Counted from the first letter of the stretch, positions 50,046-58,987 are shown. The stretch is 64,000 nt of DNA from JABSQH01 sp965230015 (GCA_965230015.1 CBDDKF010000017.1:1-64000); one strand, 5' to 3'. Notes: generated by a model not told the origin, from the letters alone. Numbers and translations: made by a program.

Positions 50046-50849
50046 TCACTCGAACAGCTGGCGGTGTTCTCGGATCCAGGGGATTCGCCGGCTGCTTTCG
50101 TTTCCTCGACCGGTGCGAACCCACGACGCCTGTGGTTCGAGTCCGCGGCCGGCGAGTGCTCGAACGTGTTGATCGTCGAGACGGAGCCGATCGATCACTG
50201 CGTCCACCAGCCCGGTCGTGTCGGCAAGTCCGTACCCGTCGGCGAAGATCGAGAGACGCCGCCTTCGATCGGGAGGGTGTGCGAAGCCGTGCAACCGTAC
50301 GCAGGTGTCGTCACCGCGAAACGGAACTGCGTAGTCGAGCGCATACGCCACGTCGTTGATGGCAGGACTTGGCACGGCGAAGTCCCAGTCGAGGATTCCA
50401 ACTGGTTCGCCGTATCGCCACACGAGGTTCCACGGTGCGAAGTCCGAATGGCAGATCACTTCACCGGCCTTCGACGGGAGTACGCCCAGCGCCCACTGGG
50501 TGTCGTCGCCGAAGGAGAGCGTGCGACTGACGTCGTGGTAGGCGCGCAACAACCCGGCGAACCGTCGCAGCCCGTCATCGGAGGTGATCATGGCGAACCT
50601 GGCTGCTCCGCTGTCTCCTTCGTTGTAGCTCAACACCTCGCGGCCCCGTTCGTCGATGCCGAGAACCTGCGGCAGGGAGTCGAAGCCCGCCGCGTGCAAA
50701 CCGCCGAGAAGCTGGTGGACAGCCGGTGTCCACCAACCGACGGTTCGGCGGACGGTGTCGTCGATACGGACAACCGGACGCGTTGGATCGGCCTTCAGTA
50801 CTTCTTCGGCCCGACCCGGCAATCGGCGAGACCGCGACGAGTGGGTCAT
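50046..50849 (-). CDS. Aminoglycoside phosphotransferase (APH)-family kinase
   Basis: 267-residue APH-fold small-molecule kinase. The catalytic loop is ICHSDFAPWNLVW and the metal site GILDWDFAVPSP; the N-terminal lobe has VVRIDDTVRR and DERGREVLSYNEG. Members phosphorylate aminoglycosides, choline, homoserine or other hydroxylated substrates; the sequence alone does not show which. ATG 50849 overlaps the stop of the upstream methyltransferase (ATGA), so both are translated from one transcript that probably starts at the GNAT gene. Confidence 0.85.
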   Translation of the reverse strand: MTHSSRSRRLPGRAEEVLKADPTRPVVRIDDTVRRTVGWWTPAVHQLLGGLHAAGFDSLPQVLGIDERGREVLSYNEGDSGAARFAMITSDDGLRRFAGLLRAYHDVSRTLSFGDDTQWALGVLPSKAGEVICHSDFAPWNLVWRYGEPVGILDWDFAVPSPAINDVAYALDYAVPFRGDDTCVRLHGFAHPPDRRRRLSIFADGYGLADTTGLVDAVIDRLRLDDQHVRALAGRGLEPQASWVRTGRGNESSRRIPWIREHRQLFE

Positions 50850-51421
50850 CGAGCTGCACTCACGAGGAGGTAGCGCTCATCATCGATCTCGCCACCCCAG
50901 TAGATGGGATCCGTCAGCGGCGTCACCGCTGCGTTGGTTCGAACGGTGCGGACGATGCGCTCAGCTTCGTCACGCGCCAACCCGGCACCGGTGTGCCAGC
51001 GTCCCTCGATCAGGACCATGGTTCCAGAGGGTTTCAGTAGCTCGACCCACTGCGCGACCGCCGCTTCGGGATCCGGAACAGCCCACAACACGTGTCGGGA
51101 GAACACGACGTCGGATGACGCACGCCGCAGACTCGGTTGGGAGGCGTCTCCGATCAGAAAGCTGGCCGAGGGCGCCTTCCGTCGAGCGCGGTCGATCATC
51201 GAACGCGAGTAGTCAACGCCGTCCACAGTGAATCCGCTGTTCGTGAGGAGCGTCGTCAGCGTGCCGGTGCCGCAGCCGATGTCAGCCACTCGCGCTGGTG
51301 GTTCCGGCATCGCGCCCAGCAGCAGCGTGCGCCACGCGTCTCGCGTCTTCGGATCCCGCAGTCCGTGGTCGGGCTCGAGGTCAAAGTGTCGGGTTTGGTG
51401 ATCCCACTCCGCCCGCGTCAT
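50846..51421 (-). CDS. Class I SAM-dependent methyltransferase
   Basis: 191-residue small methyltransferase. Motif I VADIGCGTGTLTTLL, motif II acid in VDGVDYSRSMI, GDASQPSL and motif IV VVFSRHVLWAVPDPEAAV, with LLKPSGTMVLIEG after it. ATG 51421 lies 10 bases after the GNAT stop, and the stop overlaps the APH gene. The three-gene set GNAT, methyltransferase, kinase looks like a small modification or self-protection cassette, though no antibiotic target is shown. Confidence 0.88.
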   Translation of the reverse strand: MTRAEWDHQTRHFDLEPDHGLRDPKTRDAWRTLLLGAMPEPPARVADIGCGTGTLTTLLTNSGFTVDGVDYSRSMIDRARRKAPSASFLIGDASQPSLRRASSDVVFSRHVLWAVPDPEAAVAQWVELLKPSGTMVLIEGRWHTGAGLARDEAERIVRTVRTNAAVTPLTDPIYWGGEIDDERYLLVSAAR

Positions 51422-51431
51422 GGGGCGGAAG

Positions 51432-52043
51432 CTAGTTCTGAACTGGTGTCGATCGGCGCTGGTATCGAACCTCTGGGAGCGGTGCCTCCAATTGCGGCAC
51501 CCCCGGAGCTTGCGGACCAGGCCACAAGGCGGTGACGGTTCGCCCGTCCACGTCGCACGACCATCCGCTGCGTTCGTAGAACCGGCGCGCCCGCGGGTTC
51601 TTGGCGAGCACCCACAAGACGGCAGCCGCGAAGCGTTCGTCGAGGGCGGTGTGGCAACGCGCGATCAGCGCGTCGGCAACCCCGGTTCCCCACGCCCTCG
51701 GGTGGACGTAGAAGCCGTAGAGCTCGCCGAGTGCCGAAGGGTCAGCCAGCACCGCGGGCGCATCATCGGGGTCTTCGGAATGCACGGCCCCGACGTGGCC
51801 GAACCCAACGACCCGATCGTCGAGTACGCCGACGAACAGCCGGTCGTCGGTATCGAACCCGTCGGGGCGAACCCCGTCGAGGAGACGGCGACGCCACGAC
51901 GTGCGGCGCGCTGCCGCGACCGACGCGCTGTCCAGGAATGACGAAGGCACCAACCCGCGATACCCGACACTCCACGCGGCAGTGTGAGCCGCGGCAATCG
52001 CGTCCGCGTCTTCGCGCTGCGCACGTCGGACCTGGACACTCAC
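51432..52043 (-). CDS. GNAT-family N-acetyltransferase
   Basis: 203-residue GNAT enzyme of the RimI/PhnO-like kind: MSVQVRRAQREDADAIAAAH start, GELYGFYVHPRAWGTGVADALIAR with the acetyl-CoA loop (HPRAWGTGVA), and NPRARRFYERSGW near the end. GTG 52043 starts the domain directly. It is the first gene of a minus-strand trio (GNAT, methyltransferase, APH kinase). Substrate unknown. Confidence 0.86.
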   Translation of the reverse strand: MSVQVRRAQREDADAIAAAHTAAWSVGYRGLVPSSFLDSASVAAARRTSWRRRLLDGVRPDGFDTDDRLFVGVLDDRVVGFGHVGAVHSEDPDDAPAVLADPSALGELYGFYVHPRAWGTGVADALIARCHTALDERFAAAVLWVLAKNPRARRFYERSGWSCDVDGRTVTALWPGPQAPGVPQLEAPLPEVRYQRRSTPVQN

Positions 52044-52108
52044 GTGAACAGTGTCGAGCGTGCACGTTCCGCCCGCCGCATAGGTATCGCGTCGGCGGTT
52101 CGGCCGGG

Positions 52109-52983
52109 TCAGCTGATGGTGGCCCGCGGCTCCTTGCGGCCGATGGCCAGGATGTGCGCCGACAGACCGGCCAGGTCGGGCTCGTCTTCGATCGCCGATG
52201 CCGCTGCGAGCAGGAGGTCACGTCGAGGTGGATCGGCCATGCGCTCGACGTGATCGCGCAAGAACAGCGTGCAGCCTTCTACGCCAACTAGATCGATATC
52301 GCGGAACCCTGCCCGCGCCACCTCGCTGCGCAGGTCCGCAGGGCCGGTGGAAGTGCGCTGTAGTGAACCCCGGCGCATCGGCGGCGCGTTGATTCCCGGT
52401 CTCCCCGGGCGTCTCCCACCACGCGCCGAACGCCGCCGGATCCAACGCCTCGCGGATGACCACGTCGAACAGCGGGGCCCACCGGTTGATCGCGGCGGCG
52501 ACCACCACACCCCCAGGTCGGAGGATTCGCCAGCACTCGCGGGAGCGTCGTCACCCGGTCATCGGTGTCGGTGAGGTGATAGAGCGGGCCCATCAGCAGC
52601 ACCGCATCTGTCGCCTCGTTGCCGATGTCGAGGTGGCGACCGTCGCCGATGCGTGCAGTCAGGCCCGGTGTGCCGGGTTCGTTCGCCTGTTCGATGTGCA
52701 GCGCAACCGGGTCGACGAGTTCGACTTCGTAGTCCCGCGCGCATAGCCAGCGGGCGTACGCGCCGGGCCCTCCGCCAACGTCGACGATGTGGGCAGGCGC
52801 CGGTGGCAGCACGCGGCTCAGGATCTGCGTGGTCCGCACGAACTCGATCGGATTCTTCTCGGTGAGACGCGCCGCCTCCTCACCCCGTTCGTGGTAGGCC
52901 CTGACGTCGGGATCGAGATCCGGCATCGAAGAACGAAAGCACACCTGCGCCAGCCGCAGCGAGGACATTGCGACCGACTCCAT
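52109..52983 (-). pseudogene. Class I SAM methyltransferase broken by two single-base insertions
   Basis: Read in three consecutive frames, this region encodes one complete ~290-residue methyltransferase. Frame 1 carries AHIVDVGGGPGAYARWL (motif I) and VLLMGPLYHLTDTDDR (motif IV). An extra G in the GGG at 52541-52543 shifts the frame just before ILRPGGVVVAAAINRW. A second extra G at 52341-52343 shifts it again before PADLRSEVARAGF; the third frame ends LAIGRKEPRATIS. Removing the two bases leaves 873 bases, an exact ORF. ATG 52983 has GGAG 10 bases upstream. Either a real pseudogene or two homopolymer sequencing errors. Confidence 0.85.
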
Positions 52984-53061
52984 GGAGCGACATCTCCGAG
53001 TTGCTGTGCCGTCGAGCGCCGCCGAGGAGCGTCGCGGTCAGCGTGCGGTACCGTGCCGCCG

Positions 53062-53940
53062 GTGAGCGCGGCCGCTGACCCGGATCTCGTCGCCGCACTG
53101 CAGGCGATCGGCGACCAGGACTGGAACGCCGCCCAATCGCATGCCTCGGTTGCGGCGAAGCGGTCACCCGGGGGATTGGCGTCGGCGCTCGTCGACGGCT
53201 TGGGCGAAGGTCCCGCCGGCGGCGTGTATCAAGAACCCACGGCGTTCGATGTGTTCATCTCCAACGGGACCAATCCCGCCCTCTACGCCGCAACGACTCG
53301 ACACCTCGTATCGCTCCATGCGCAGGTGCAGCCGCGCAGCCTGCTCGACGTCGGATGTGGCGACGGTCGCGTCACCGCCGGAGTGGTCGGTGCATCGACC
53401 GAGCACATCGACCTGGTGGAGCCGTCGGAGACGATGCTTCGACACGCCGCCGACCGGCTGGCCATGGGGCCGGCCGAAGTGGCGACGCACGCCACTGGGG
53501 CAGTCGAGTTCCTTGCGGCCGCCGACGAGCAGGCCCAATGGGGCCTCGTGCAGAGCACGTTCGCCGTTCACTCGCTGCCGCCGGACGACCGACGTCTTGT
53601 GCTGCAGATGTTGTCGTCGCGCACGCCGCACCTCGTGCTGGTCGAGTTCGATGTGCCAGGTGAAGGCGTGCTCGCCGATGGGGAGGCGTTCCTCGCGTTC
53701 TTGGCGATGCGCTACGACGCGGGCGTACGCGAGTACCGGGAGCATCCCGAAGCCGTGACCGGCTTCCTTCTCCCGGTGTTGCTCGGGTTGCTCGATCCAA
53801 CGCTCCCGCGGCACACCTATGAGCAGCCCATCGTCGACTGGGAGTCCGATCTGCGGGCGGCAGGGTTCACCCACACCTCCGTGACCCCGTTGTACGACTA
53901 CTGGTGGAGCCCCGCCGCCGCGATCCACGCGACGACGTGA
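53062..53940 (+). CDS. SAM-dependent methyltransferase
   Basis: 292-residue protein whose middle is a Rossmann methyltransferase: SLLDVGCGDGRVTAGVV (motif I), HIDLVEPSETML (motif II), WGLVQSTFAVHSLPPDDRRLVL. The N-terminal ~85 residues (ALQAIGDQDWNAAQSHASVA) are a helical substrate-side segment, and the C-terminal ~110 residues carry FLAFLAMRYDAGVREY and a closing YDYWWSPAAAIHA. GTG 53062 is the likely start. It is divergent from the broken methyltransferase at 52983 and overlaps the convergent gene by ~74 bases. Confidence 0.83.
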   Translation: MSAAADPDLVAALQAIGDQDWNAAQSHASVAAKRSPGGLASALVDGLGEGPAGGVYQEPTAFDVFISNGTNPALYAATTRHLVSLHAQVQPRSLLDVGCGDGRVTAGVVGASTEHIDLVEPSETMLRHAADRLAMGPAEVATHATGAVEFLAAADEQAQWGLVQSTFAVHSLPPDDRRLVLQMLSSRTPHLVLVEFDVPGEGVLADGEAFLAFLAMRYDAGVREYREHPEAVTGFLLPVLLGLLDPTLPRHTYEQPIVDWESDLRAAGFTHTSVTPLYDYWWSPAAAIHATT

Positions 53941-54277
53941 ACCCGCCCGCAGGGGTCGACCAGCGCGCGCCGGCATCGAGCTGATGGGCCAAGCGCGTCG
54001 TGTGCGGCCCGGCTGCCCCGGGGTGAGTGATGGCCACGCGGCTGATCAGCCGCAGTAACGCCACAGCAGGGTCGTCGGGCGAGAAGCGCCACGAGATTCC
54101 CGCCACCGAGGCCAACTCTGCGCCGCTTGCGGCGAGGAACGGCAGCATCGAATCGTCGATTTCGTGAACCTCGCGTCGGGCCAGACGAGCGTTCACCTCG
54201 CGTGCGGTCACGAACGGACCTTCTGTGCCCGAAGTGGGCCACTGCTCGCAGATTGGATCTGTCGTCGGCGCAGTCAT
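53867..54277 (-). CDS. Uncharacterised small protein, end overlapping a convergent gene
   Basis: 136-residue protein not recognised. Residues 1-112 look genuinely coding (FVTAREVNARLARREVHEID, FLAASGAELASVAGISWRF, PDDPAVALLRLIS); the final ~24 residues are Ser/Arg-rich and overlap the opposite methyltransferase gene, so the true end may be marginal or lost by frameshift. ATG 54277 lies 19 bases from the start of the divergent MocR gene, the usual place for a MocR target, but the usual partner (a YczE-type membrane protein) is not what is seen. Confidence 0.5.
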   Translation of the reverse strand: MTAPTTDPICEQWPTSGTEGPFVTAREVNARLARREVHEIDDSMLPFLAASGAELASVAGISWRFSPDDPAVALLRLISRVAITHPGAAGPHTTRLAHQLDAGARWSTPAGGFTSSRGSRRRGSTSSRTTGSRRCG

Positions 54278-54296
54278 GCTCGTAGTCTCTGCACCC

Positions 54297-55745
54297 GTGA
54301 GCGTCCTATCGAGATCCAATTCCGGATCGGTGGGTACCAATCGACTGGTCCATTTGTTGGGCCAATGGTCCACCGATGGTGGGCCGCTATACCGCGCGCT
54401 CGGTGACCGCCTGGTGTCGCTGATGGCCGAGGGCACGCTGCGGGCGGGTGAACAGCTTCCTCCCGAGCGCGGGTTGGCGACGGCGCTCGGGGTGTCGCGG
54501 GGGACCGTCGTGCGGGCCTACGACGCGCTCGCCGACGCCGGGGCGGTCCGGCGCGTGCAGGGCAGCGGCACCACCGTGGAAGGAACACATCGGTCCACGG
54601 GGCTGCACGACTTCATCGGCGAAGAGCTGTGGGAGTCGCAGCGCACATCGATCGATCTGCTCAAGGCCGTGCCGCGCATGCTCCCGTCGGTGGCGGAGTT
54701 GGTGACGTCGATCGACCTGACACAGCACACCGACGACCTCGACGAAGCCGAGCCGCTCGGGTGGTGGCGACTTCGCCAGGGCATCGCTGACCTGCACAGC
54801 CGACAGGGTTTGCCGACGTCGCCGCACCAGATCTTGGTCACCGCAGGTGCCCAGCAAGCGATCTCGCTGACCATCTCCGCAATGGTCAAGCCGGGCGACG
54901 TGGTGCTCGGCGAAGAGACCACGTGGCCAGGTCTTGTCGATGCGGTGCTCCAGCTCGGCGCTCGTTTCGAGCCGGTGCTGCTCGACGCCGGCGGCCTCGT
55001 CGTCGACGATCTGACGGCCAAGGTCGCCCGCTACCGCCCGAGTCTGATCGCGATCAACCCGCAGCATCAGAACCCCACCGGCACCCGCCTCGCGGCGGAC
55101 CGCGTTGCCGCGGTCGCCGAGATCGCGCGACGCCACCGGGTGGCAATCATGGAAGACCGCGTCGCTGCCGACCTCGGTTTCGACCGCCGGTTGTTGCCCG
55201 CCATCGACCAGTACGACACCGGCGGCTACGGGCTCACGGCGGGCTCGATCTGCAAAGTGGCGTGGCCAGGGCTCCGTCTCGGATGGATCCGCGGCGACGC
55301 GCAGGTCATCAACCAACTCCGGTCGCACAAGGCCGTTGCCGATATGCACACGCCGGCGCTCAGCCAACTGCTCGGCATCACGATCGTCGACCGGTACGAG
55401 GAACTGGTGGAGGAGCGACTCGAGCAGCTCCGCCCGCTGGCCGACATCGTCATCAGCGCGTTGCACTCCGATCTCGACGAGTGGACCTACACCCCGGTGC
55501 GCGGCGGACTCTCGGTGTGGGCCACGTTGCCCGACAACACCTCGGCCGGTGCGTTCGCCCAGCACGCCGCCCGACACGGCGTGTCGATCGCTTCCGGCAA
55601 AGCGTTCAGTTCGCGGCACACCGACGGCCCGCATCTGCGCATTCCGTTCACGGCCTCTGCGCCCGTGCTCGCCGAGAGCATGGTGCGCCTCGCGACGGCC
55701 TGGCGGACCTTCGACCGTGCGCCGGTCGACGCCGACGTGATCTGA
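54297..55745 (+). CDS. MocR-family regulator (GntR HTH fused to class I aminotransferase fold)
   Basis: 482-residue fusion. A GntR winged helix at residues ~25-95 (ALGDRLVSLMAEGTLRAGEQLPPERGL split, then ALGVSRGTVVRAYDALADAG) is followed by an aminotransferase fold: PLGWWRLRQGIADLHSR, INPQHQNPTG with the pyridoxal-ring Asn/Gln contacts, EDRVAADLGF and the PLP Lys in GSICKVAWPGLRLGW. MocR proteins usually bind PLP and control vitamin B6 or amino-acid-related genes. GTG 54297 is the most likely start; a later GTG is possible. It is divergent, 19 bases away, from the uncharacterised gene at 54277. Confidence 0.88.
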   Translation: MSVLSRSNSGSVGTNRLVHLLGQWSTDGGPLYRALGDRLVSLMAEGTLRAGEQLPPERGLATALGVSRGTVVRAYDALADAGAVRRVQGSGTTVEGTHRSTGLHDFIGEELWESQRTSIDLLKAVPRMLPSVAELVTSIDLTQHTDDLDEAEPLGWWRLRQGIADLHSRQGLPTSPHQILVTAGAQQAISLTISAMVKPGDVVLGEETTWPGLVDAVLQLGARFEPVLLDAGGLVVDDLTAKVARYRPSLIAINPQHQNPTGTRLAADRVAAVAEIARRHRVAIMEDRVAADLGFDRRLLPAIDQYDTGGYGLTAGSICKVAWPGLRLGWIRGDAQVINQLRSHKAVADMHTPALSQLLGITIVDRYEELVEERLEQLRPLADIVISALHSDLDEWTYTPVRGGLSVWATLPDNTSAGAFAQHAARHGVSIASGKAFSSRHTDGPHLRIPFTASAPVLAESMVRLATAWRTFDRAPVDADVI

Positions 55746-55809
55746 GCAGCGGACGCGCCGTCGTGCAATCGGCACCCGTCGGCGCGGCCGGTCGTTCTAC
55801 GTTGGGTCC

Positions 55810-56505
55810 ATGGAGGAGTACCAGCCGCGGATGTCGCTCGCACGGGTGGAGCGCTTGCAACAGTGGCATGAAGAGGCGTCGGAGGAACTGCATGCGCTCG
55901 GTGCCCACTCGGCGACCTACCTGGGCCTCGAGTTGCACATCCCCGATCAGGTGTTCCCGCCGACCCCCACATCCGATCTCCTCGGCCGCCAGGTGCAGGC
56001 GCGCGTGGCTGCGGACCACCGGGTGCTCGACATGGGCAGCGGTGCGGGGGCCAATGCCATCCTCGCCGCGCAGACCGCACACGACGTCGTCGCGGTCGAC
56101 ATCAATCCGGTGGCGGTCGAGGCGACCGCAGCGAACGCGGTACGCAACGGCGTCGGCGATCGTGTCCACGCCCATCGCAGCGACATGTTCGACGATGTCG
56201 ATGGCGACTTCGATGTGATCGTGATCGACCCGCCGTTCCGCTGGTTCCGCCCACGCGACCTCCTCGAGCAGGCCTTCGCCGACGAGAACTACGCAGCGCT
56301 GCGCCGGTTCATGAGCCAGGTGTCGTCGCGCCTACGGCCCGGGGGCGAGGTGCTGTTGTTCTTCGGAACGAGCGGCGACGTCGACTACCTCGACGAACTC
56401 ACCGCCGCCGGCGGCCTGGTTGCCGAGACCGTCGCCGAACGCACCTTGATGGTGCGCGGCGAGGAGGCGACCTATTTCGTGCGCAGGCTCACGGTGCCGA
56501 CATGA
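55810..56505 (+). CDS. Class I methyltransferase with HemK/RsmC-like active site
   Basis: 231-residue methyltransferase: motif I RVLDMGSGAGANAILAA, motif II VVAVDINPVAVEA, DMFDDVD, and motif IV IVIDPPFRWF, a D-P-P-F variant of the NPPY/DPPY set used by N-methyltransferases of proteins, RNA or DNA. The first ~50 residues are an extra helical lead including YLGLELHIPDQVFPP, typical of the PrmC/RsmC-like group. ATG 55810 is a clear start. The stop overlaps the next small gene by ATGA, indicating an operon with the small protein and the P-loop NTPase. Confidence 0.87.
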   Translation: MEEYQPRMSLARVERLQQWHEEASEELHALGAHSATYLGLELHIPDQVFPPTPTSDLLGRQVQARVAADHRVLDMGSGAGANAILAAQTAHDVVAVDINPVAVEATAANAVRNGVGDRVHAHRSDMFDDVDGDFDVIVIDPPFRWFRPRDLLEQAFADENYAALRRFMSQVSSRLRPGGEVLLFFGTSGDVDYLDELTAAGGLVAETVAERTLMVRGEEATYFVRRLTVPT

Positions 56506-56693
56506 CTCGGCACGATGGCGACATGGAGCGCGGCGAACGAATGCTCATCCCCGTCGTGGGCGGCACTGCGCTCTCCCGCCTCGTCACGTATCCGCCGCCG
56601 CTCGAACTCGCGGCCGACGGCGGGTGCTACGTGCTCGTCGACGACGACCCCATCGAGCGATGGCACTACCTGTTCGTGCCCGCTGAGAGCTGA
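56502..56693 (+). CDS. Small uncharacterised protein (63 aa)
   Basis: 63-residue soluble protein, unrecognised. Sequence features: LIPVVGGTALSRLVTYPPPLE, then GCYVLVDDDPIERWHYLFVPAES, which suggests a small beta-rich fold. It starts at ATG 56502 overlapping the methyltransferase stop (ATGA) and is followed 6 bases later by the P-loop gene, so it is embedded in a three-gene operon, which supports it being real. No catalytic motif seen. Confidence 0.65.
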   Translation: MTRHDGDMERGERMLIPVVGGTALSRLVTYPPPLELAADGGCYVLVDDDPIERWHYLFVPAES

Positions 56694-56699
56694 GCGATC

Positions 56700-57200
56700 A
56701 TGGAACGGGTGGTCGTGGTCGGTCCAGGAGGCGCCGGAAAGTCGACGTTCACGCGCGGGCTGGGGGAGCGGATCGGCAGCCCGGTGGTGCACCTCGATGA
56801 GCACTTCTGGAAACCCGGATGGGTAGAGACCCCACGAGACGAATTCGCGGCCCATCAGCGAGCACTGTTCGCCGCCGATCGTTGGATCGCCGACGGCAAC
56901 TACGGCGGCACGTTCGACGTGCGCTTCGAACGGGCCGACACCGTGGTGGTGTTCGTCCCGGGCCGAGTGCGCTGCGTGGTCGGCGCTGTGCGGCGGACGA
57001 TCCGCAACTATGGCGACGACGTACAGGCGCCGGGCTGTCCCGAACGGTTCTCGCTCGAGTTCTACAGATGGATCTGGAACTACGACCGCGACAGCCGCCC
57101 GCGATTGGATGCCGCCATCAGCCGGCACCCACACCTCGACGTCGTCGAACTCCGCTCACGAACAGCGGCGCAGGAGTTCCTCACCACGCTCGATCGCTGA
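56700..57200 (+). CDS. P-loop NTPase, adenylate-kinase-like small-molecule kinase
   Basis: 166-residue P-loop kinase: Walker A VVVGPGGAGKSTFTRGLG at residues 5-22, then LDEHFWKPGWVETP (substrate-side acid region), ADRWIADGNYGGTFDVRF and a Walker-B-like TVVVFV. The arrangement matches the topology-modulation (FlaR) or shikimate/adenylate-kinase group. It follows the 63-residue gene with a 6-base gap. Substrate unknown. ATG 56700 starts the first beta strand. Confidence 0.85.
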   Translation: MERVVVVGPGGAGKSTFTRGLGERIGSPVVHLDEHFWKPGWVETPRDEFAAHQRALFAADRWIADGNYGGTFDVRFERADTVVVFVPGRVRCVVGAVRRTIRNYGDDVQAPGCPERFSLEFYRWIWNYDRDSRPRLDAAISRHPHLDVVELRSRTAAQEFLTTLDR

Positions 57201-57261
57201 CGGCGACGCAACGAGGGGAGGAGTCCGTCGATCGCCGTCGATCGCCGGTCGATCGTGGTGG

Positions 57262-58896
57262 TCAGTCGGCCGTGCGACGGCGGGCGCGCAGGACGACGTC
57301 GTCGACATGGTGGTGTGCGGACGCCGCCCCGGGTGGCCGTGGCCGGGTTTCGTGGCGCTCGAGCTCCCACTCGTCGTTGGCGACGACGGCCGCAGCGATC
57401 TCCTCGATGCCGAGGAAGGCGGCGGGGTCGAACATGCGCGTCTTCACATCGACGTCGACCGGCTGATTCCACGGGGTGAGGTCGTGGCCGACCACCAGCA
57501 GCGTGCCCCCCGGGGCGACTGCGCCGAGCACGTTCGCCAGCGCTCGCTGTTCGGGCGTGCGGTGGATCGAGCCGTACTGCATCGACACCAGATCGAACTG
57601 GCCGCCGGCGAACGCATCGAGTTCGTTGGCGTCGACGTGCACGCACTCGACGGCCAGACCGCGTCGTTCAGCTTCCGCAGCCGCGCGTGCCAACCCTCGT
57701 TGCGAGATGTCGCTGGCGGTGACCGTCCAGCCGTGTTCGGCCAGCCACACGGCGTCGCCGCCCTCTCCGGCGCCGACGTCGAGCACCCGGCCGGGGGAGA
57801 GGTCGGCAAGCTCGGCGACGAGGGTTCCGTTGGGATTGCCGCTCCACACATGGGCGTCGCCGCCATAGCGGTGGTCCCAGTCGGCCTGGTCGCCCGAGGT
57901 GCGCGCCACTGCGCGCAGATCGTCGCCCGCGAGATCGAAGGCGATCATGGCGCCGACCCGGCTGCCGTGCGCTGCGGCCTGGAGTACCTGCATCGTCGGA
58001 TCGGCGACATTGCCGGCGGCATACAAGCCCGGCACGGCGGTCTGGCCGGTTGGATCGACCTCGACCACCTCGCCAGCACCCGACTCGTGCGGTGCCGTCG
58101 CCAGCCCTGTCGCGGCGAACACGTCGGCGCGCGGCCGAAACGTCGGGGTCACGACCACGGCGTCGGCCGGCAGGAGTCGACCGTCGTCGAGTTCGACTCC
58201 GACGACACGCTCCTCGAATTGCTCGTCGGCGACGATGCGGCGCACGGTCGACGTCACGACCTCGACACCACCTGCCGTGAGCTCGTCGATCGGTACGTCG
58301 GCGGCGCTGTCGGCAGCGTGCACCACGATGGTCAGTTGGCCGGCGAGGTGGTGGAACACCGCTGAGGGGTGGAACCCGAGCGGATGCGTGATGATCTGCA
58401 CCACGCGTCGGTCGCGCACTTCGTAGCCGTGACAGAACGGGCAGTGGATCACATCGCGGCCCCAGTGCTGAGCGAGGCCCTCGACGTCGGGCAGCACGTC
58501 CACGAGCCCGGTTGCCGCCAACACCCGGCGGGCAACCACACGGTGTCCGCCGCCGACCTCCACCTGGAACGAGCCGTCATCGCGGCGCTCCACGGTCAGC
58601 ACCCGTCCCGTGAGGATCTCCCCGCCGTATGAACGGACCTCGGCGCGTCCTCGTTCGGTCAGATCGGCCGGTGGCGCGCCGTCCCAACCGAGGTACCCGT
58701 GCATGTGCGCGGCCGGTGCGTTGCGCGGTGTGCCGTCGTCGACGACGATCACCGACCTCCGCTGCCGCACCAGCTGCAGCGCGGCCGCGAGTCCCGCCGC
58801 CGATCCGCCGACCACGGCGACATCACAGTGCCGCTCGAGGGTGGCGGGTGTCTCGTCGGTGTGGTGCCGGTGCTCGTCGTGTGCAGAGTGGGCCAT
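57262..58896 (-). CDS. Thioredoxin-reductase-like flavoprotein fused to SAM methyltransferase
   Basis: 544-residue fusion. Residues ~22-325 form a thioredoxin-reductase-like NAD(P)H/FAD protein: CDVAVVGGSAAGLAAALQL (FAD loop), the redox-active pair CPFC in VIHCPFCHGYEVRD near residue 150, and the C-terminal FAD motif GLYAAGNVADPTMQVL. Residues ~340-540 are a class I methyltransferase: VLDVGAGEGGDAVWLAEHG, then VSMQYGSIHRTPEQRA and LLVVGHDLTPW. ATG 58896 follows the His-rich opening (MAHSAHDEHRHHTDETPA). It is divergent from an XRE-cupin regulator gene. Separate flavoprotein and methyltransferase activities are seen in some actinobacteria in this same order, but the natural substrate is not known. 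Confidence 0.9.
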   Translation of the reverse strand: MAHSAHDEHRHHTDETPATLERHCDVAVVGGSAAGLAAALQLVRQRRSVIVVDDGTPRNAPAAHMHGYLGWDGAPPADLTERGRAEVRSYGGEILTGRVLTVERRDDGSFQVEVGGGHRVVARRVLAATGLVDVLPDVEGLAQHWGRDVIHCPFCHGYEVRDRRVVQIITHPLGFHPSAVFHHLAGQLTIVVHAADSAADVPIDELTAGGVEVVTSTVRRIVADEQFEERVVGVELDDGRLLPADAVVVTPTFRPRADVFAATGLATAPHESGAGEVVEVDPTGQTAVPGLYAAGNVADPTMQVLQAAAHGSRVGAMIAFDLAGDDLRAVARTSGDQADWDHRYGGDAHVWSGNPNGTLVAELADLSPGRVLDVGAGEGGDAVWLAEHGWTVTASDISQRGLARAAAEAERRGLAVECVHVDANELDAFAGGQFDLVSMQYGSIHRTPEQRALANVLGAVAPGGTLLVVGHDLTPWNQPVDVDVKTRMFDPAAFLGIEEIAAAVVANDEWELERHETRPRPPGAASAHHHVDDVVLRARRRTAD

Positions 58897-58922
58897 GCGA
58901 CGACGATAAGGTCGATCTGCAA

Positions 58923-58952
58923 TTAGGCAAACCTTCTTGCTAAATTGGCAAG
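58923..58952. promoter_or_regulatory. AT-rich dyad cluster between flavoprotein-methyltransferase and XRE-cupin genes
   Basis: TTAGGCAA (58923-58930) faces TTGCTAA (58937-58943), and CTTGC (58936-58940) faces GCAAG (58948-58952) with a TAAATTG centre. These overlapping half-sites lie in the divergent gap and are distinctly AT-rich for this genome. Likely operator for the adjacent XRE-family regulator. Confidence 0.45.
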
Positions 58953-58987
58953 ACAGCAGAATCGGGAAAGGACTGGCAAGAGCGAAA

